From the NCBI GenBank assembly GCA_001642945.1, contig LGRT01000034.1:124001-188000 (forward strand): a DNA stretch of 64,000 bases, in the 5' to 3' direction. This stretch comes from Rhodobacteraceae bacterium SB2 (lineage in GTDB: Bacteria; Pseudomonadota; Alphaproteobacteria; Rhodobacterales; Rhodobacteraceae). Shown here one piece after another: positions 1 through 9,516 of the stretch. The notes under the pieces were generated by a model. It saw only the letters and a program-made list of their open reading frames with translations, did no database searches and was not told where the DNA came from. The first letter of the stretch is position 1; every line of letters begins with the position of its first letter. The position numbers and the translations under genes are program-made.

Positions 1-266
<266 letters not shown>

Positions 267-276
267 TTTGGACAGG

Positions 277-312
277 TCCGAGCGTTCGATCACGCTCGGA
301 TCACGTTTTTTT
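277..312 (+). terminator. Probable rho-independent terminator after enolase
   Basis: A nine-base-pair stem (277-285 TCCGAGCGT with 292-300 ACGCTCGGA, six-base loop) lies ten bases after the enolase stop. A run of seven T follows at 306-312. The T run is offset from the stem by five bases, so efficiency is uncertain. The hairpin abuts the stop codon of the convergent PIN gene at 301. Confidence 0.6.
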
Positions 313-861
313 GCTGACCTGTGAGCCGAGCGCCTTTGCAAGCTTTGGCAATCTGGCCTTTTTCAGCAAAGGACGGATCGTCCATTCTTGCCCGGAAAGC
401 AGACTTGCAGTGCTCAAAACCCGCTCGGCTACCGCCTCAACGGCGGATGGCTCGGCGGTAAACGCCGCGTAAAGCAGCGCATCTGGATCGCGGCGATCCA
501 CCCCTTCTTCGCCCAAAATGTGATGCGGGAAATCTTTTTTATTCAGCGTCACGATCAAATCGGCAGATCCTGAAATAGCCGCCGCCAAAACATGGCAATC
601 GGCGCGATCGGGCAACCAAAGGCGCGCCTCTAATGAGCTGGGCCATACGACACAGGCCTCAGGCCACGCAGCACGCAGAAGCGCGATTTCGCTGGCCGCT
701 TGGGCAGGTCCAGTCGGGCCAAGTTTCGTGGCAGCCCGCTGCCATTCTTCCAAAATACGCTCAGACCAGATCGGCGTCCAAGCCATCGACGCCGCAACCC
801 CCAAAAGCATCTCCCGCATAACGGTTGGAAACAAGACGCATGTATCCAATACAATTTTCAT
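301..861 (-). CDS. PIN domain protein, putative RNase, coupled to rRNA methyltransferase
   Basis: A 186-residue protein with a PIN fold signature. It opens MKIVLDTCVLFP with catalytic Asp6, has an acidic pair at Glu38/Glu39, RADCHV with Asp88, and a TLNKKDF motif ending in Asp110. PIN domains are Mg-dependent ribonucleases, many of them VapC-type toxins. No antitoxin gene sits beside it. Instead its ATG overlaps the stop of the upstream methyltransferase by four bases (ATGA), so the two are probably co-translated. At 186 residues it is longer than a typical VapC (about 130). The residues past about 120 form a tail with no motif I know. RNA-directed activity is inferred from the family; the target is unknown. 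Confidence 0.85.
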   Translation of the reverse strand: MKIVLDTCVLFPTVMREMLLGVAASMAWTPIWSERILEEWQRAATKLGPTGPAQAASEIALLRAAWPEACVVWPSSLEARLWLPDRADCHVLAAAISGSADLIVTLNKKDFPHHILGEEGVDRRDPDALLYAAFTAEPSAVEAVAERVLSTASLLSGQEWTIRPLLKKARLPKLAKALGSQVSKKT

Positions 862-2054
862 AGGCGATAAAATAAGGCTTTCAAATAACCGCTTTCCGCC
901 AATTGAGGGTGCAAGGGATGATCCGCACCGGCAAATCCAGTGTGAACCAATTGTGCCGCGCGCCCCGCACGGCCAATACCGCGATTGCAGGCAGTTCTGA
1001 ATTTTACCAGATCAGCCGCGTGCGAGCAGGAGCACAGAACCAAAAAGCCCCCCTCCTCTACCAAATGAGCCGCCAGCCGCGCCACTTTTTCATACGCCCG
1101 CAACCCTGCCTCTAATGCGGGCTTGGAAGAGGCAAAAGCCGGTGGATCACAAATGACCAACCCAAATTTTTCACCAGCCCCTGCCAGCGCTGATAATTGC
1201 GCAAAAGCATCGCCTTTTTGAGTTTCAAATTTATCGACCACGCCGCTTGTAACAGCCCCTTGCATGGCAAGTTCCAGCGCCGCCTCAGACCCATCAACCG
1301 CCAACGATGATTGGGCGCATGCCGCAAGCGCGGCCAATGAAAAACCACCAACATGGCTGAACACATCCAGCACTTTGCGCCCCTTCGCCAAACTGGCAGC
1401 AAACGCGTGGTTTGGACGTTGATCAAAATAAAGACCGGTTTTTTGACCACTTATCAAATCAGCCTTGTAAACCGCTCCGTTCATCGGCACGTCAACTGTT
1501 GTTTCGGGCCGCTCACCGATTAAAATATCACTTTGCGAGTCTAATCCTTCAAGCGCCCGACTGCGCCCACCGGCATTTTTAAGAACGCTGGTAATTCCCT
1601 CGATTTCAAGCAAGGCCTGGCTCAAAGCGGCAAGCCGCATCTCGGCCCAAGCGGCGTTGGGCTGCACCACTGCAAGACTGCCAAAACGATCGATAACCAC
1701 GCCCGGCATCCCATCGGCTTCGGCATGTACCAAACGGTAAAACGGTTGCTCAAATAGCACCTCGCGTAACTGTAGGGCCGCGGTGAGCCGCTTTGAGAAC
1801 CAGATTTGATCGATCTCTGCCTCAATATTGCGATCCAAAATGCGCACAGCAATTTTAGATTCAGGGTTTATTCCCCCTAAACCTATCGGGCGGCGCTCGG
1901 AATCTTCCACAATCACCACACTGCCAGCGGGAAGCTTTTTGCTGCGCCGGTCAAGCACCAGCTCATTATTGTAAATCCAAGGAAACCCTTGGCGGATGGC
2001 TTGCGCGGCGGCGTTTGGCCGCAAACGCACGGTTGGATAAATATTCTGTGTCAT
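858..2054 (-). CDS. Class I SAM-dependent rRNA methyltransferase, RlmI-like
   Basis: 398 residues from the ATG at 2054, which gives MTQNIYPTVRLRP. A longer reading from 2108 adds 18 unlikely residues. An N-terminal PUA-like region has the FPWIYNNEL motif. A Rossmann methyltransferase domain follows, with QKTGLYFDQRPN, VLDVFSHVGGF (SAM loop) and the catalytic-type ICDPPAFASS and LVLCSCSHA motifs. This matches the RlmI/RlmK-type 23S rRNA m5C methyltransferase family, which acts on ribosomal RNA. Its stop overlaps the start of the PIN gene (ATGA). It is divergent from edd, with 127 bases between them. The family is sure; the exact rRNA position (C1962 for E. coli RlmI) is inferred. Confidence 0.9.
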   Translation of the reverse strand: MTQNIYPTVRLRPNAAAQAIRQGFPWIYNNELVLDRRSKKLPAGSVVIVEDSERRPIGLGGINPESKIAVRILDRNIEAEIDQIWFSKRLTAALQLREVLFEQPFYRLVHAEADGMPGVVIDRFGSLAVVQPNAAWAEMRLAALSQALLEIEGITSVLKNAGGRSRALEGLDSQSDILIGERPETTVDVPMNGAVYKADLISGQKTGLYFDQRPNHAFAASLAKGRKVLDVFSHVGGFSLAALAACAQSSLAVDGSEAALELAMQGAVTSGVVDKFETQKGDAFAQLSALAGAGEKFGLVICDPPAFASSKPALEAGLRAYEKVARLAAHLVEEGGFLVLCSCSHAADLVKFRTACNRGIGRAGRAAQLVHTGFAGADHPLHPQLAESGYLKALFYRL

Positions 2055-2151
2055 GCTTTGGCTTCTAGGGGATGCGCGCGAAAAGAGAAAGTTCTTTTGC
2101 AGTGGCATTTCCGCCCTTGCGTCTGTTTTTCGTTTCGTGATAGTGCAGTTT

Positions 2152-2165
2152 TGTTAGCGCTAACA
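2152..2165. promoter_or_regulatory. Perfect 14-bp palindrome, LacI/GntR-type operator ahead of edd
   Basis: TGTTAGCGCTAACA is a perfect palindrome with a central CG. This is the general form of operators bound by LacI-family regulators, including gluconate repressors. It ends 16 bases before the edd start, where a bound repressor would block transcription or the ribosome site. No LacI-family gene is in the window, so the regulator is unknown. Confidence 0.6.
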
Positions 2166-2181
2166 GTAAAGTGTCAAAGCC

Positions 2182-3987
2182 ATGCACATGCACCCCATTA
2201 TATCCGAAGTTACCAAAAAAATTATTGACCGTTCAAAACCGGATCGGGATTCTTATCTTTCAAGAATGCAAGAAGCCCGTGGCAAAGGACCACAACGGGC
2301 ACATCTGTCTTGCGGAAATCAGGCGCATGCCTACGCCGCGGCGCAACAAGATCAAAGCACTTTGGCCACTCAAGCAGGTCCGAATATCGGCATTATCACT
2401 GCCTATAATGATATGCTTTCGGCGCATCAGCCATATGAAACCTTTCCACGCTTCATTCGCGACGTGGCGCGTGAAAATGGGGGCACGGCGCAGGTTGCTG
2501 GCGGCGTACCGGCCATGTGTGATGGGGTAACGCAGGGCCAGCCCGGGATGGAGCTCTCTTTGTTTTCACGCGATGTCATTGCATTGGCTGCCGGCATTGG
2601 CCTGTCTCATAATACATTTGACGCAGCGATTTATTTGGGTGTCTGCGATAAAATTGTACCGGGCTTGATCATAGCAGCTGCGACTTTTGGTCATTTACCG
2701 AGCATCTTTTTACCCGCAGGCCCCATGGTTTCTGGGATTCCAAATGATGAAAAAGCAAAAATTCGACAACAATTTGCCACTGGAGAGGTTGACCGCAGCG
2801 CCTTGATGAAGGCTGAAATGGCCAGTTACCACGGGCCGGGCACCTGCACATTTTACGGAACTGCAAACTCGAACCAAATGCTTATGGAGTTTATGGGCTT
2901 GCATTTGCCGGGCGCGTCTTTCATCAACCCCAACACGCCGCTGCGCGATGCGTTAACCGCCTATGGCACCCGCCAAGTGATGCGCTGCAGCGCGCTGGGC
3001 GGCTCATATACGCCCACCTGTGACATTCTAAGCGAAAAAGCATTCGTGAATGGTATTGTAGGCTTAATGGCCACAGGCGGCTCTACGAACCTTGTGCTGC
3101 ACCTTCCCGCCATGGCGCGCGCAGCAGGAATACATCTTACAATTGAAGATTTTGATGCGATTTCCGCGATCACGCCTTTGCTGGCGAAGGTGTATCCCAA
3201 CGGTTTGGCCGATGTGAACCATTTTCACGCGGCGGGCGGGCTAAGCTTTATGATCGGTGAGTTATTGAATGCCGGCCTGCTCCATGAGGATGTCACCACC
3301 ATCATGGGCAAAGGCCTTAGCCATTATCGCCAAGAGCCCAAACTATCAGGCGCAGATATCGAATTCCGCGCTGTTTCAGGAAACAGCGAGAATGAAAAAA
3401 TTCTTCGCCCCGTGAAAACTCCGTTTCAACCCAGTGGTGGCCTAAAAAAATTAGACGGAAATTTGGGCAGCGCGATGATTAAAATATCGGCCGTAGCCCA
3501 AGAGCGGCATATTATCGAAGCCCCCGCACGTATTTTTGAAACACAAGCAGCAGTAAAAGAGGCGTTCCAAAACAACAGCATCACCAGTGATACAATCTTA
3601 GTTGTGCGTTTTCAGGGCCCGCAGGCCAATGGAATGCCAGAACTTCACGGGTTGACGCCAATTTTAGCCGTGCTTCAAGATCGCGGATTGCGCGTAGCGC
3701 TGGTTACCGATGGGCGCATGTCGGGCGCCTCTGGCAAGGTACCCTCTGCAATCCATCTCAGCCCTGAAGCCGCCGTTGGAGGGCCCATTTCAAAACTGCG
3801 TGATGGTGATATGATCCGGCTAGATGCCAGCAGCGGTGCGCTTATGGTTCTGGATTCCGATTTTGGAAACCGACCCGTTCAAACCGCCGATTTGTCAGGA
3901 AATCATCAAGGAACAGGGCGCGAGTTGTTTGACATGTTCCGCAATAATGTGGGTTTGGCAACCGCCGGCGCAGGCATTGTAGTATAA
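2182..3987 (+). CDS. edd: Phosphogluconate dehydratase (Entner-Doudoroff)
   Basis: 601 residues, the normal length for Edd, which dehydrates 6-phosphogluconate to KDPG in the cytoplasm. It belongs to the IlvD/Edd Fe-S dehydratase family. Visible motifs are [43 protein letters not shown] with a cluster-ligand Cys, [12 protein letters not shown], and the C-terminal [18 protein letters not shown]. The start at 2182 has only a weak ribosome site; a second ATG at 2188 is possible. It is followed 20 bases later by eda, so the two form the classic operon. The palindrome at 2152-2165 suggests repression lifted by a sugar-acid signal. Confidence 0.97.
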   Translation: MHMHPIISEVTKKIIDRSKPDRDSYLSRMQEARGKGPQRAHLSCGNQAHAYAAAQQDQSTLATQAGPNIGIITAYNDMLSAHQPYETFPRFIRDVARENGGTAQVAGGVPAMCDGVTQGQPGMELSLFSRDVIALAAGIGLSHNTFDAAIYLGVCDKIVPGLIIAAATFGHLPSIFLPAGPMVSGIPNDEKAKIRQQFATGEVDRSALMKAEMASYHGPGTCTFYGTANSNQMLMEFMGLHLPGASFINPNTPLRDALTAYGTRQVMRCSALGGSYTPTCDILSEKAFVNGIVGLMATGGSTNLVLHLPAMARAAGIHLTIEDFDAISAITPLLAKVYPNGLADVNHFHAAGGLSFMIGELLNAGLLHEDVTTIMGKGLSHYRQEPKLSGADIEFRAVSGNSENEKILRPVKTPFQPSGGLKKLDGNLGSAMIKISAVAQERHIIEAPARIFETQAAVKEAFQNNSITSDTILVVRFQGPQANGMPELHGLTPILAVLQDRGLRVALVTDGRMSGASGKVPSAIHLSPEAAVGGPISKLRDGDMIRLDASSGALMVLDSDFGNRPVQTADLSGNHQGTGRELFDMFRNNVGLATAGAGIVV

Positions 3988-4007
3988 CAAAAAATTAGGA
4001 GGCGGTT

Positions 4008-4646
4008 TTGACCCCAAGCACAGCCAGTAAAATCACGTCAGACATCTGTAAAATGGCACCGGTTATGCCGGTATTGGTTGTAGAAGATGTTGCCGTGGCG
4101 CGACCGTTAGCCGAAGCTTTAATTGCTGGTGGCTTATCCGTGCTCGAAGTCACGTTAAGAACCCCAGCAGCGCTTGACGTGATTAAAGAAATGGCAAACG
4201 TGCCCGGCGCCACCGTCGGAGCTGGAACATTGCTCAGCCCGAAAGATGTTACCGCCGCCCGCCAAGCTGGGGCCAAATTTGGCGTGACCCCAGGTACAAC
4301 GGATCGGTTGCTTGAGGCTTGTGAAGCAGAAGACCTACCCCTGTTGCCAGGAGCGGCCACCGCAAGCGAAGTTTTAAGTTTGCTTGAACGTGGATATACG
4401 GTGCAAAAATTCTTCCCTGCTGAAGCAAATGGCGGCCCCAGCGCCCTGAAAGCAATAGGTGCGCCCTTGCCAGAAGCGATGTTTTGCCCAACTGGCGGTG
4501 TAACCCCACAAAATGCAATGAGTTATCTGAGTTTGAAAAACACGCTTTGCGTTGGCGGCAGCTGGGTTGCGCCGAAAGCGCTGATCGAGGCGGGTAAATG
4601 GGATGATATCGAAGCCTTAGCGCGGGCGGCTTGTCATCTCGTATAA
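4008..4646 (+). CDS. eda: KDPG/KHG aldolase
   Basis: 212 residues. Eda splits 2-keto-3-deoxy-6-phosphogluconate into pyruvate and glyceraldehyde 3-phosphate. Family motifs are LEVTLRTPAAL with the catalytic Glu, GAGTLLSPKDV, FGVTPGTTDRLL, LPGAATASEVL and VQKFFPAEANGG with the Schiff-base Lys. The start is a TTG at 4008, supported by a perfect AGGAGG at 3997-4002 with five-base spacing; no better ATG lies nearby. It is the second gene of the edd-eda operon. Its products feed TpiA and enolase, both encoded in this window. Confidence 0.97.
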   Translation: MTPSTASKITSDICKMAPVMPVLVVEDVAVARPLAEALIAGGLSVLEVTLRTPAALDVIKEMANVPGATVGAGTLLSPKDVTAARQAGAKFGVTPGTTDRLLEACEAEDLPLLPGAATASEVLSLLERGYTVQKFFPAEANGGPSALKAIGAPLPEAMFCPTGGVTPQNAMSYLSLKNTLCVGGSWVAPKALIEAGKWDDIEALARAACHLV

Positions 4647-4722
4647 AGCTGCATCATCTGTGATCCTAAACGCGTACATTTAATATTTTTCAGATTTTGG
4701 ATCAAACATGCCCAATGCATAT

Positions 4723-5001
4723 TTATAGAGGTCTTTCGGCCGCCCGCCTGCGCCAGCCGCCGCGGCGACGCGGCGGTTCCGCCGTTTGAAGACCCAGCCT
4801 TAAAGTTTCCGTCATTGGATGTGTTTGGCTGAAGCTCTCATATTTATCCAGAAGCTGCTTTAAGATATCCCGCATATCCTCTTGGCTTGGGATCGTCAGC
4901 GCCCAATCCAAAAAAATGCTACGGCATTCTGCGGCGCTTATATCTTGGATATTATACGCCTCACGGATCAGGGCTTTTGGGTCTAGCGCATCACCTTTCA
5001 T
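4723..5001 (-). CDS. Conserved small protein overlapping the glnE 3' end
   Basis: 92 residues from the ATG at 5001, chosen for a good AGGAG at seven-base spacing; a GTG at 5007 is the alternative. It contains ALIREAYNI, AAECRSIFLDWAL and HPMTETLRLGL and ends in a very basic tail (PRRRGGWRRRAAERPL) that could contact nucleic acid. I recall similar hypothetical proteins in Rhodobacteraceae but know no function. It overlaps the glnE stop by 11 bases and so is probably translated with it, which hints at, but does not prove, a link to nitrogen control. Confidence 0.75.
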   Translation of the reverse strand: MKGDALDPKALIREAYNIQDISAAECRSIFLDWALTIPSQEDMRDILKQLLDKYESFSQTHPMTETLRLGLQTAEPPRRRGGWRRRAAERPL

Positions 5002-7828
5002 GATCACTCTCCTGTAAAACCGGTAGAACCTGCGTTAAAATCTCATCAACCACTTGTCTATGATGTTTTATCTGGCTTTGTAAATCTTCAAAATCTTTTG
5101 TTCCAGAAACGCGGAATAAAAGCGCCGAGTCACGGCTGCCCATCGCGGTAGGGTTCAGAATGTCATCCGATAAAAATTTTGACACCAAAAGGCAAGGAAA
5201 CAAAAATTTATATGCTGCAATTAAGCGTACCAAATCAACTGCATTAACAATGCCAAGGCGCTGCAAATTGGTCAGTCCGCTCTGCGTATCGCGCTGCATC
5301 GAGGCCTCTAAAAGCAACCCAAGATGTGACAGCAATTCAATATCAAGCAACCGCCCTCTGCCGCGCTTAAAATGCCAACTCGATTTGTCTGCCCAAGCAC
5401 TAAGCAAGCGCGCGCGCATTTTCGACAGACCGCGCAAACACTTATCTGGATCCGCCTGCCGCAGCGTGGCCAACCGAAACGCCTCGAAATCAGAGCACAA
5501 ACTGTCGCATCCCGTCACCGGTCGCGCTTGCGTGAGAGCCAAATGTTCCCAAACCCAAGCTTGCTTTTGTTGATAGGCTTTAAACGCGGGCCATGAGGTG
5601 GCAACAGGCCCTTGATTGCCCGAAGGGCGCAATCGCATATCTACGTTATAAAGCCGACCCTCTGCCATGGGCGCCGTTAACGCAGTGATGACAGATTGCG
5701 TTAAGCGCGCATAATAACTGCGTGATTGCAAAGATTTAGGCCCAATAGAGGCCTCCTGCCCTGCATCATCATAAAGAAGAATCACATCAAGATCTGAATT
5801 TGAATGCAACCGCTGCGCGCCCAAAGACCCCATCGCAATCAAAGCCGCCCCACGCCCCGGAGGGGGGCCATATTTGCGCGAAAATTCGGCACAAATCTCT
5901 GGCCATAAGGCAGCTAATGCTGCCTCGGCCAAATCTGCATATTCTTGGGCTGTTTGCTCAACGGATGTCAGGTCGCGCAGTAAATGAACGCCAATGCGAA
6001 AATGCCATTCCTTCACCCATCTACGCGTCATATCCAACTTGGTTTCATAGTCTTCTGTCGTTTGCAGCAGCTTCGAGAGGTCTTGAGTTAATGTTTCAGA
6101 CCCGGGCCAAGCATCCCAAAAAGAGCCGCCGATCACCGCATCAAAGACTTGAGCATTACGCGCCAAATATTCGGCCAAATGATCCGACGTACCCACAATA
6201 TCGACCAACAGATCAATCAATTGAGGGTTGGCTTCAAACAAAGAAAACAGTTGCACCCCCGCAGGAAGACCGCTCAAAAACCGATCAAAAGCCAGCACAG
6301 CCTCTTTTGTCTTATCCGTTTGCTTAAGCCGCTTTAGAATTTCCGGCTGCAACCGCATAAATATCGTATAGGCCCTTTCCGAGCGCAGCGCCGGATAGGT
6401 TGGCCATTTGTCCAATATTTCTGAAAACTCAGGCGCCTCAATTGGTACATCGCTTGAGGCTGGCCCAAAAAAAGCTTCGGTTATTTCATGAACCGATGTC
6501 AGCCGCGCAAATATTTCGGATTTCAACGCGTCTGCGCTTCGTGACATCAAGGCCGCTAAGCGTTCAAATTCCACTTCCGATGCGGGCAAACTATGCGTTT
6601 GAGCATCATTAATCATTTGCAAGCGATGCTCGAGCACCCGATGCGCCTGATAATGCTCCGTAAGCTGTTCTTTGGTTAAGGGATCAATCCAACCTTTTTG
6701 ACAGAGCGCTGCAAGGCTTTGCTGCGTTCCACGCAACCTCAGATCAGGATCCCGTCCGCCCGCAATCAATTGCCTCGTTTGCGTAAAAAATTCAATTTCG
6801 CGAATTCCGCCCCGACCAAGTTTAATATTGTGCTTGGGCAGCGTAATCGCCCCCATCACGTCGGTTTTACGTCGGATTTGTAGGCGAATATTATGCGCAT
6901 CTTCAATCGCCGCAAAGTCTAAATATTTCCGCCATACAAACGGCTCCATTTTCTGGAGGAACCGCGCACCAGCTTTCAAATCCCCAGCGATCACCCGCGC
7001 TTTGATGAAGGCACTGCGCTCCCACGTGCGCCCGCGGCTTTCATAATAATGCTCGGCAGCCTCGACCCCCATACAAACTGGTGTCACAGACGGGTCTGGC
7101 CGCAAACGCAAATCGGTCCGAAACACGTAGCCCTCAGCCGTGATATCGTTCAAAAGTGCCACCATATTCTTGGTTGCGCGAATAAAGCCGGCGCGGGCCT
7201 CGAAAACATCCACCGAGGCAAAATAGCTTTCATCGAAAAAGCAAATCAGATCGATATCAGAGGAATAATTAAGCTCATTTGCACCAAGCTTTCCCATAGC
7301 CAAAACGAACATACCCAAGCCTGCCGGATCCGTCTCGGGCTTGCGCGTGGGGATCTTTCCACGCTGCAACTGAACTTTAAGCGCATGGTTTAAACTAATT
7401 TGACAGGCAAGATCGGCAAATTTGCTTAGCGCCTCGGTAACCTCTTCAAGCGCCCATACGCCCGCCAAATCGCATAAAGCAGTCCAAAGCGCGACACGCC
7501 TTTTGGCGCGTCTCAGCGCGCTCATCAGGTCGCTACCGGCTGTCGCTTTCAAATTCGAAAACTCAACCTTTAACGCGGCGTCGGGCTGCGCAAAGGCGCC
7601 CCGCAGCCACTGATGCTCTTTTTCAATCAACCCCTTCAAATAAGGGCTTGAGCCTGCAACCGCGGCCACAAAATCTTGAATTTCTTCTCCATCCGCCGCA
7701 AAGAACTGACGCGCTTCATGCCCGTGATCCGCAGAAAATGGCCTTGGAATGTTGTGCATCAAATGAGAAAAGTGCATACCAGCAAACTGCGCCTTGTTAC
7801 CGATTAGGTCAATGGTAAGCTTAACCAT
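4991..7828 (-). CDS. glnE: Glutamine synthetase adenylyltransferase/deadenylase
   Basis: 945 residues with the two-nucleotidyltransferase layout of GlnE, which adenylylates and deadenylylates glutamine synthetase in response to PII. The N-terminal catalytic motif GKLGANELNYSSDIDL is near residues 179-194, followed by RTDLRLRPDP and LGRGGIREIEFF. The C-terminal motif MGSLGAQRLHSNSDLDVILL is near 666-685, followed by NVDMRLRPSGNQGP. Both DxD metal sites are intact, so both activities should be present. Length is normal. It is divergent from bpt, with 61 bases between them. Confidence 0.96.
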   Translation of the reverse strand: MVKLTIDLIGNKAQFAGMHFSHLMHNIPRPFSADHGHEARQFFAADGEEIQDFVAAVAGSSPYLKGLIEKEHQWLRGAFAQPDAALKVEFSNLKATAGSDLMSALRRAKRRVALWTALCDLAGVWALEEVTEALSKFADLACQISLNHALKVQLQRGKIPTRKPETDPAGLGMFVLAMGKLGANELNYSSDIDLICFFDESYFASVDVFEARAGFIRATKNMVALLNDITAEGYVFRTDLRLRPDPSVTPVCMGVEAAEHYYESRGRTWERSAFIKARVIAGDLKAGARFLQKMEPFVWRKYLDFAAIEDAHNIRLQIRRKTDVMGAITLPKHNIKLGRGGIREIEFFTQTRQLIAGGRDPDLRLRGTQQSLAALCQKGWIDPLTKEQLTEHYQAHRVLEHRLQMINDAQTHSLPASEVEFERLAALMSRSADALKSEIFARLTSVHEITEAFFGPASSDVPIEAPEFSEILDKWPTYPALRSERAYTIFMRLQPEILKRLKQTDKTKEAVLAFDRFLSGLPAGVQLFSLFEANPQLIDLLVDIVGTSDHLAEYLARNAQVFDAVIGGSFWDAWPGSETLTQDLSKLLQTTEDYETKLDMTRRWVKEWHFRIGVHLLRDLTSVEQTAQEYADLAEAALAALWPEICAEFSRKYGPPPGRGAALIAMGSLGAQRLHSNSDLDVILLYDDAGQEASIGPKSLQSRSYYARLTQSVITALTAPMAEGRLYNVDMRLRPSGNQGPVATSWPAFKAYQQKQAWVWEHLALTQARPVTGCDSLCSDFEAFRLATLRQADPDKCLRGLSKMRARLLSAWADKSSWHFKRGRGRLLDIELLSHLGLLLEASMQRDTQSGLTNLQRLGIVNAVDLVRLIAAYKFLFPCLLVSKFLSDDILNPTAMGSRDSALLFRVSGTKDFEDLQSQIKHHRQVVDEILTQVLPVLQESDHER

Positions 7829-7889
7829 AAAACCAAAAGCTTAGACGCGGATCATTGATCATGCTCGGATAAGTTGCTAAACAGAAAAT

Positions 7890-8705
7890 ATGCGCCATAC
7901 GTTGCCTATTGCCCCGCAGTTTTATGTGACTGCACAGCAACCCTGCCCCTATTTGGAAGGGCGGCAGGAACGCAAGCTGTTCACCTCTTTGCAGGGGGAT
8001 GATGCGCAGCGGTTGAATGACAAATTATCGCATCAAGGGTTTCGACGGTCTCAAAACGTTCTATATCGCCCATCTTGCACCGAATGCACCGCTTGTTTAT
8101 CGGCGCGCATTGACGTTCAAAAGTTTGAACTGAGCAAAAGCCAAAAGCGCGTGGTTAATCGCAATAAGACCCTAAAACGTGAAGTAAATTCGCCTTGGGC
8201 AACAGAAGATCAATATGAATTGTTCCGCAAATATCTGGGCGCGCGCCATGCCCGCGGCGGCATGGCCGATATGGATGTTTTTGAATTTGCGGCAATGATC
8301 GAGGAAACCCCCATTCGTACGCGGGTTGCCGAATATACATTGGAGCAAGATTTGATTGCCGTCTCCCTCACCGATCTGATCGATGACGGATTGAGCATGG
8401 TCTATTCGTTTTATGATCCCAGCTATACAAAAAGTTCGATTGGGACCTATCTGATTTTGGATCATATTGCCTTGGCCAAAGAGGCGGATATTCCTTATGT
8501 CTATCTGGGCTATTGGGTGCCCGGAAGCCCGAAAATGGGATATAAAGCGCGCTTTTCTGGCCTTGAAATTTATCTTAATAAAACCTGGACCCCGCTGGGG
8601 GATCCCGGCTCCTTCTCAGCCGATCTTCATCCTTTGAATTCCGAGCCAATCGCTGAACAAGTGGCCAGCATCGCGCTGCCCGATAGCAAACCGGTGGGGC
8701 CGTAA
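7890..8705 (+). CDS. bpt: Aspartate/glutamate leucyltransferase (Bpt), arginyltransferase family
   Basis: 271 residues. Bpt moves leucine from tRNA to N-terminal Asp or Glu of proteins, marking them for ClpAP (bacterial N-end rule). Diagnostic motifs are [15 protein letters not shown] near the N-terminus, [28 protein letters not shown]-like ([16 protein letters not shown]), [19 protein letters not shown] and [18 protein letters not shown]. Length is typical for the alphaproteobacterial family. It probably has its own promoter in the short divergent region with glnE. Confidence 0.93.
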   Translation: MRHTLPIAPQFYVTAQQPCPYLEGRQERKLFTSLQGDDAQRLNDKLSHQGFRRSQNVLYRPSCTECTACLSARIDVQKFELSKSQKRVVNRNKTLKREVNSPWATEDQYELFRKYLGARHARGGMADMDVFEFAAMIEETPIRTRVAEYTLEQDLIAVSLTDLIDDGLSMVYSFYDPSYTKSSIGTYLILDHIALAKEADIPYVYLGYWVPGSPKMGYKARFSGLEIYLNKTWTPLGDPGSFSADLHPLNSEPIAEQVASIALPDSKPVGP

Positions 8706-8781
8706 TAAATCAGATGTGCGGGCCTAGACCTTCAGCCATGTATATCCTATATGTTTAGTCAGGAAATAAACGGAAGATTTA

Positions 8782-9144
8782 ATGACTGACGTATCGCCCC
8801 CTATGGAAGGCACGCCTTTGATCGCCCCTTCAAGCACAGATCACCCGCTATATGATGGGGTTGTTGAAGCCTGTAAAACCGTTTTTGACCCTGAAATACC
8901 AGTGAATATTTACGACCTTGGGCTGATATACACCGTGGATATTGACGCAGAGAATGCGGTCAAAATCAAGATGTCCTTAACTGCGCCTGGATGCCCCGTT
9001 GCGGGTGAGATGCCTGGATGGGTTGCCGAGGCGGTCGAGCCTATGGCGGGTGTGAAAGAAGTGGATGTTGAAATTGTCTGGGAACCTCCTTGGGGTATGG
9101 ATATGATGAGCGATGAAGCCAGATTAGAACTTGGGTTTATGTAA
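8782..9144 (+). CDS. SUF-associated Fe-S assembly protein, MIP18/DUF59 family
   Basis: 120 residues with the DUF59 core: FDPEIPVNIYDLGLIY, then the conserved Cys in SLTAPGCPVAGEMPG, and VWEPPWGMDMMSDEARLELG at the end. The family (SufT, YitW) helps mature Fe-S proteins in the cytoplasm. The A-type carrier gene starts 21 bases later, so the pair is probably one transcript. The other suf genes are not in the window. The function is inferred from family and neighbour. Confidence 0.9.
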   Translation: MTDVSPPMEGTPLIAPSSTDHPLYDGVVEACKTVFDPEIPVNIYDLGLIYTVDIDAENAVKIKMSLTAPGCPVAGEMPGWVAEAVEPMAGVKEVDVEIVWEPPWGMDMMSDEARLELGFM

Positions 9145-9165
9145 CCCGTAATTAGGACGGAAAAA

Positions 9166-9516
9166 ATGTTCTCAATGCCGGGAAGACAAGCTGTCACTTT
9201 GACGCAAAAGGCGGTGAAGCAAATCAACGCCTTGATGGATCAAAATGGCCATTATGGGTTGCGCTTGGGCGTTAAAAAGGGCGGCTGCGCGGGCATGGAA
9301 TACACGCTAGACTACGTTGACGAAGTGACCCAACACGACGAGGTGATCGAACAAGACGGCGCGCGGGTGTTGATCGCACCAATGGCACAGATGTTTCTGT
9401 TTGGGACTGAAATCGATTATGAAGTCTCCCTATTGGAGGCGGGTTTTAAGTTCAACAACCCCAACGTCACCGAAGCTTGCGGTTGCGGCGAATCGATTAA
9501 ATTCGCAGATATGTAA
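9166..9516 (+). CDS. A-type Fe-S carrier, HesB/IscA/SufA family
   Basis: 116 residues with the three conserved cysteines of A-type carriers: KKGGCAGMEYTL in the middle and ACGCGES near the end, with LGVKKGGCAG preceded by VTLTQKAVKQINALM. These proteins accept and pass on Fe-S clusters. The ribosome site is AGGACGGAAAAA before the ATG. It is second in a pair with the DUF59 protein, and this pairing makes the SufA type more likely than IscA. Its stop at 9514-9516 touches the end of the oxygenase pseudogene on the other strand. Confidence 0.9.
   Translation: MFSMPGRQAVTLTQKAVKQINALMDQNGHYGLRLGVKKGGCAGMEYTLDYVDEVTQHDEVIEQDGARVLIAPMAQMFLFGTEIDYEVSLLEAGFKFNNPNVTEACGCGESIKFADM

Noticed and set aside
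301-861. PIN protein as half of a toxin-antitoxin pair
   Set aside because: No small antitoxin-like ORF is on either side; the partner is a methyltransferase.
5800-6327. Plus-strand open frame of 175 codons inside glnE
   Set aside because: It lies wholly antisense to the conserved glnE coding region, is rich in residues typical of reversed coding sequence, and has no ribosome site.
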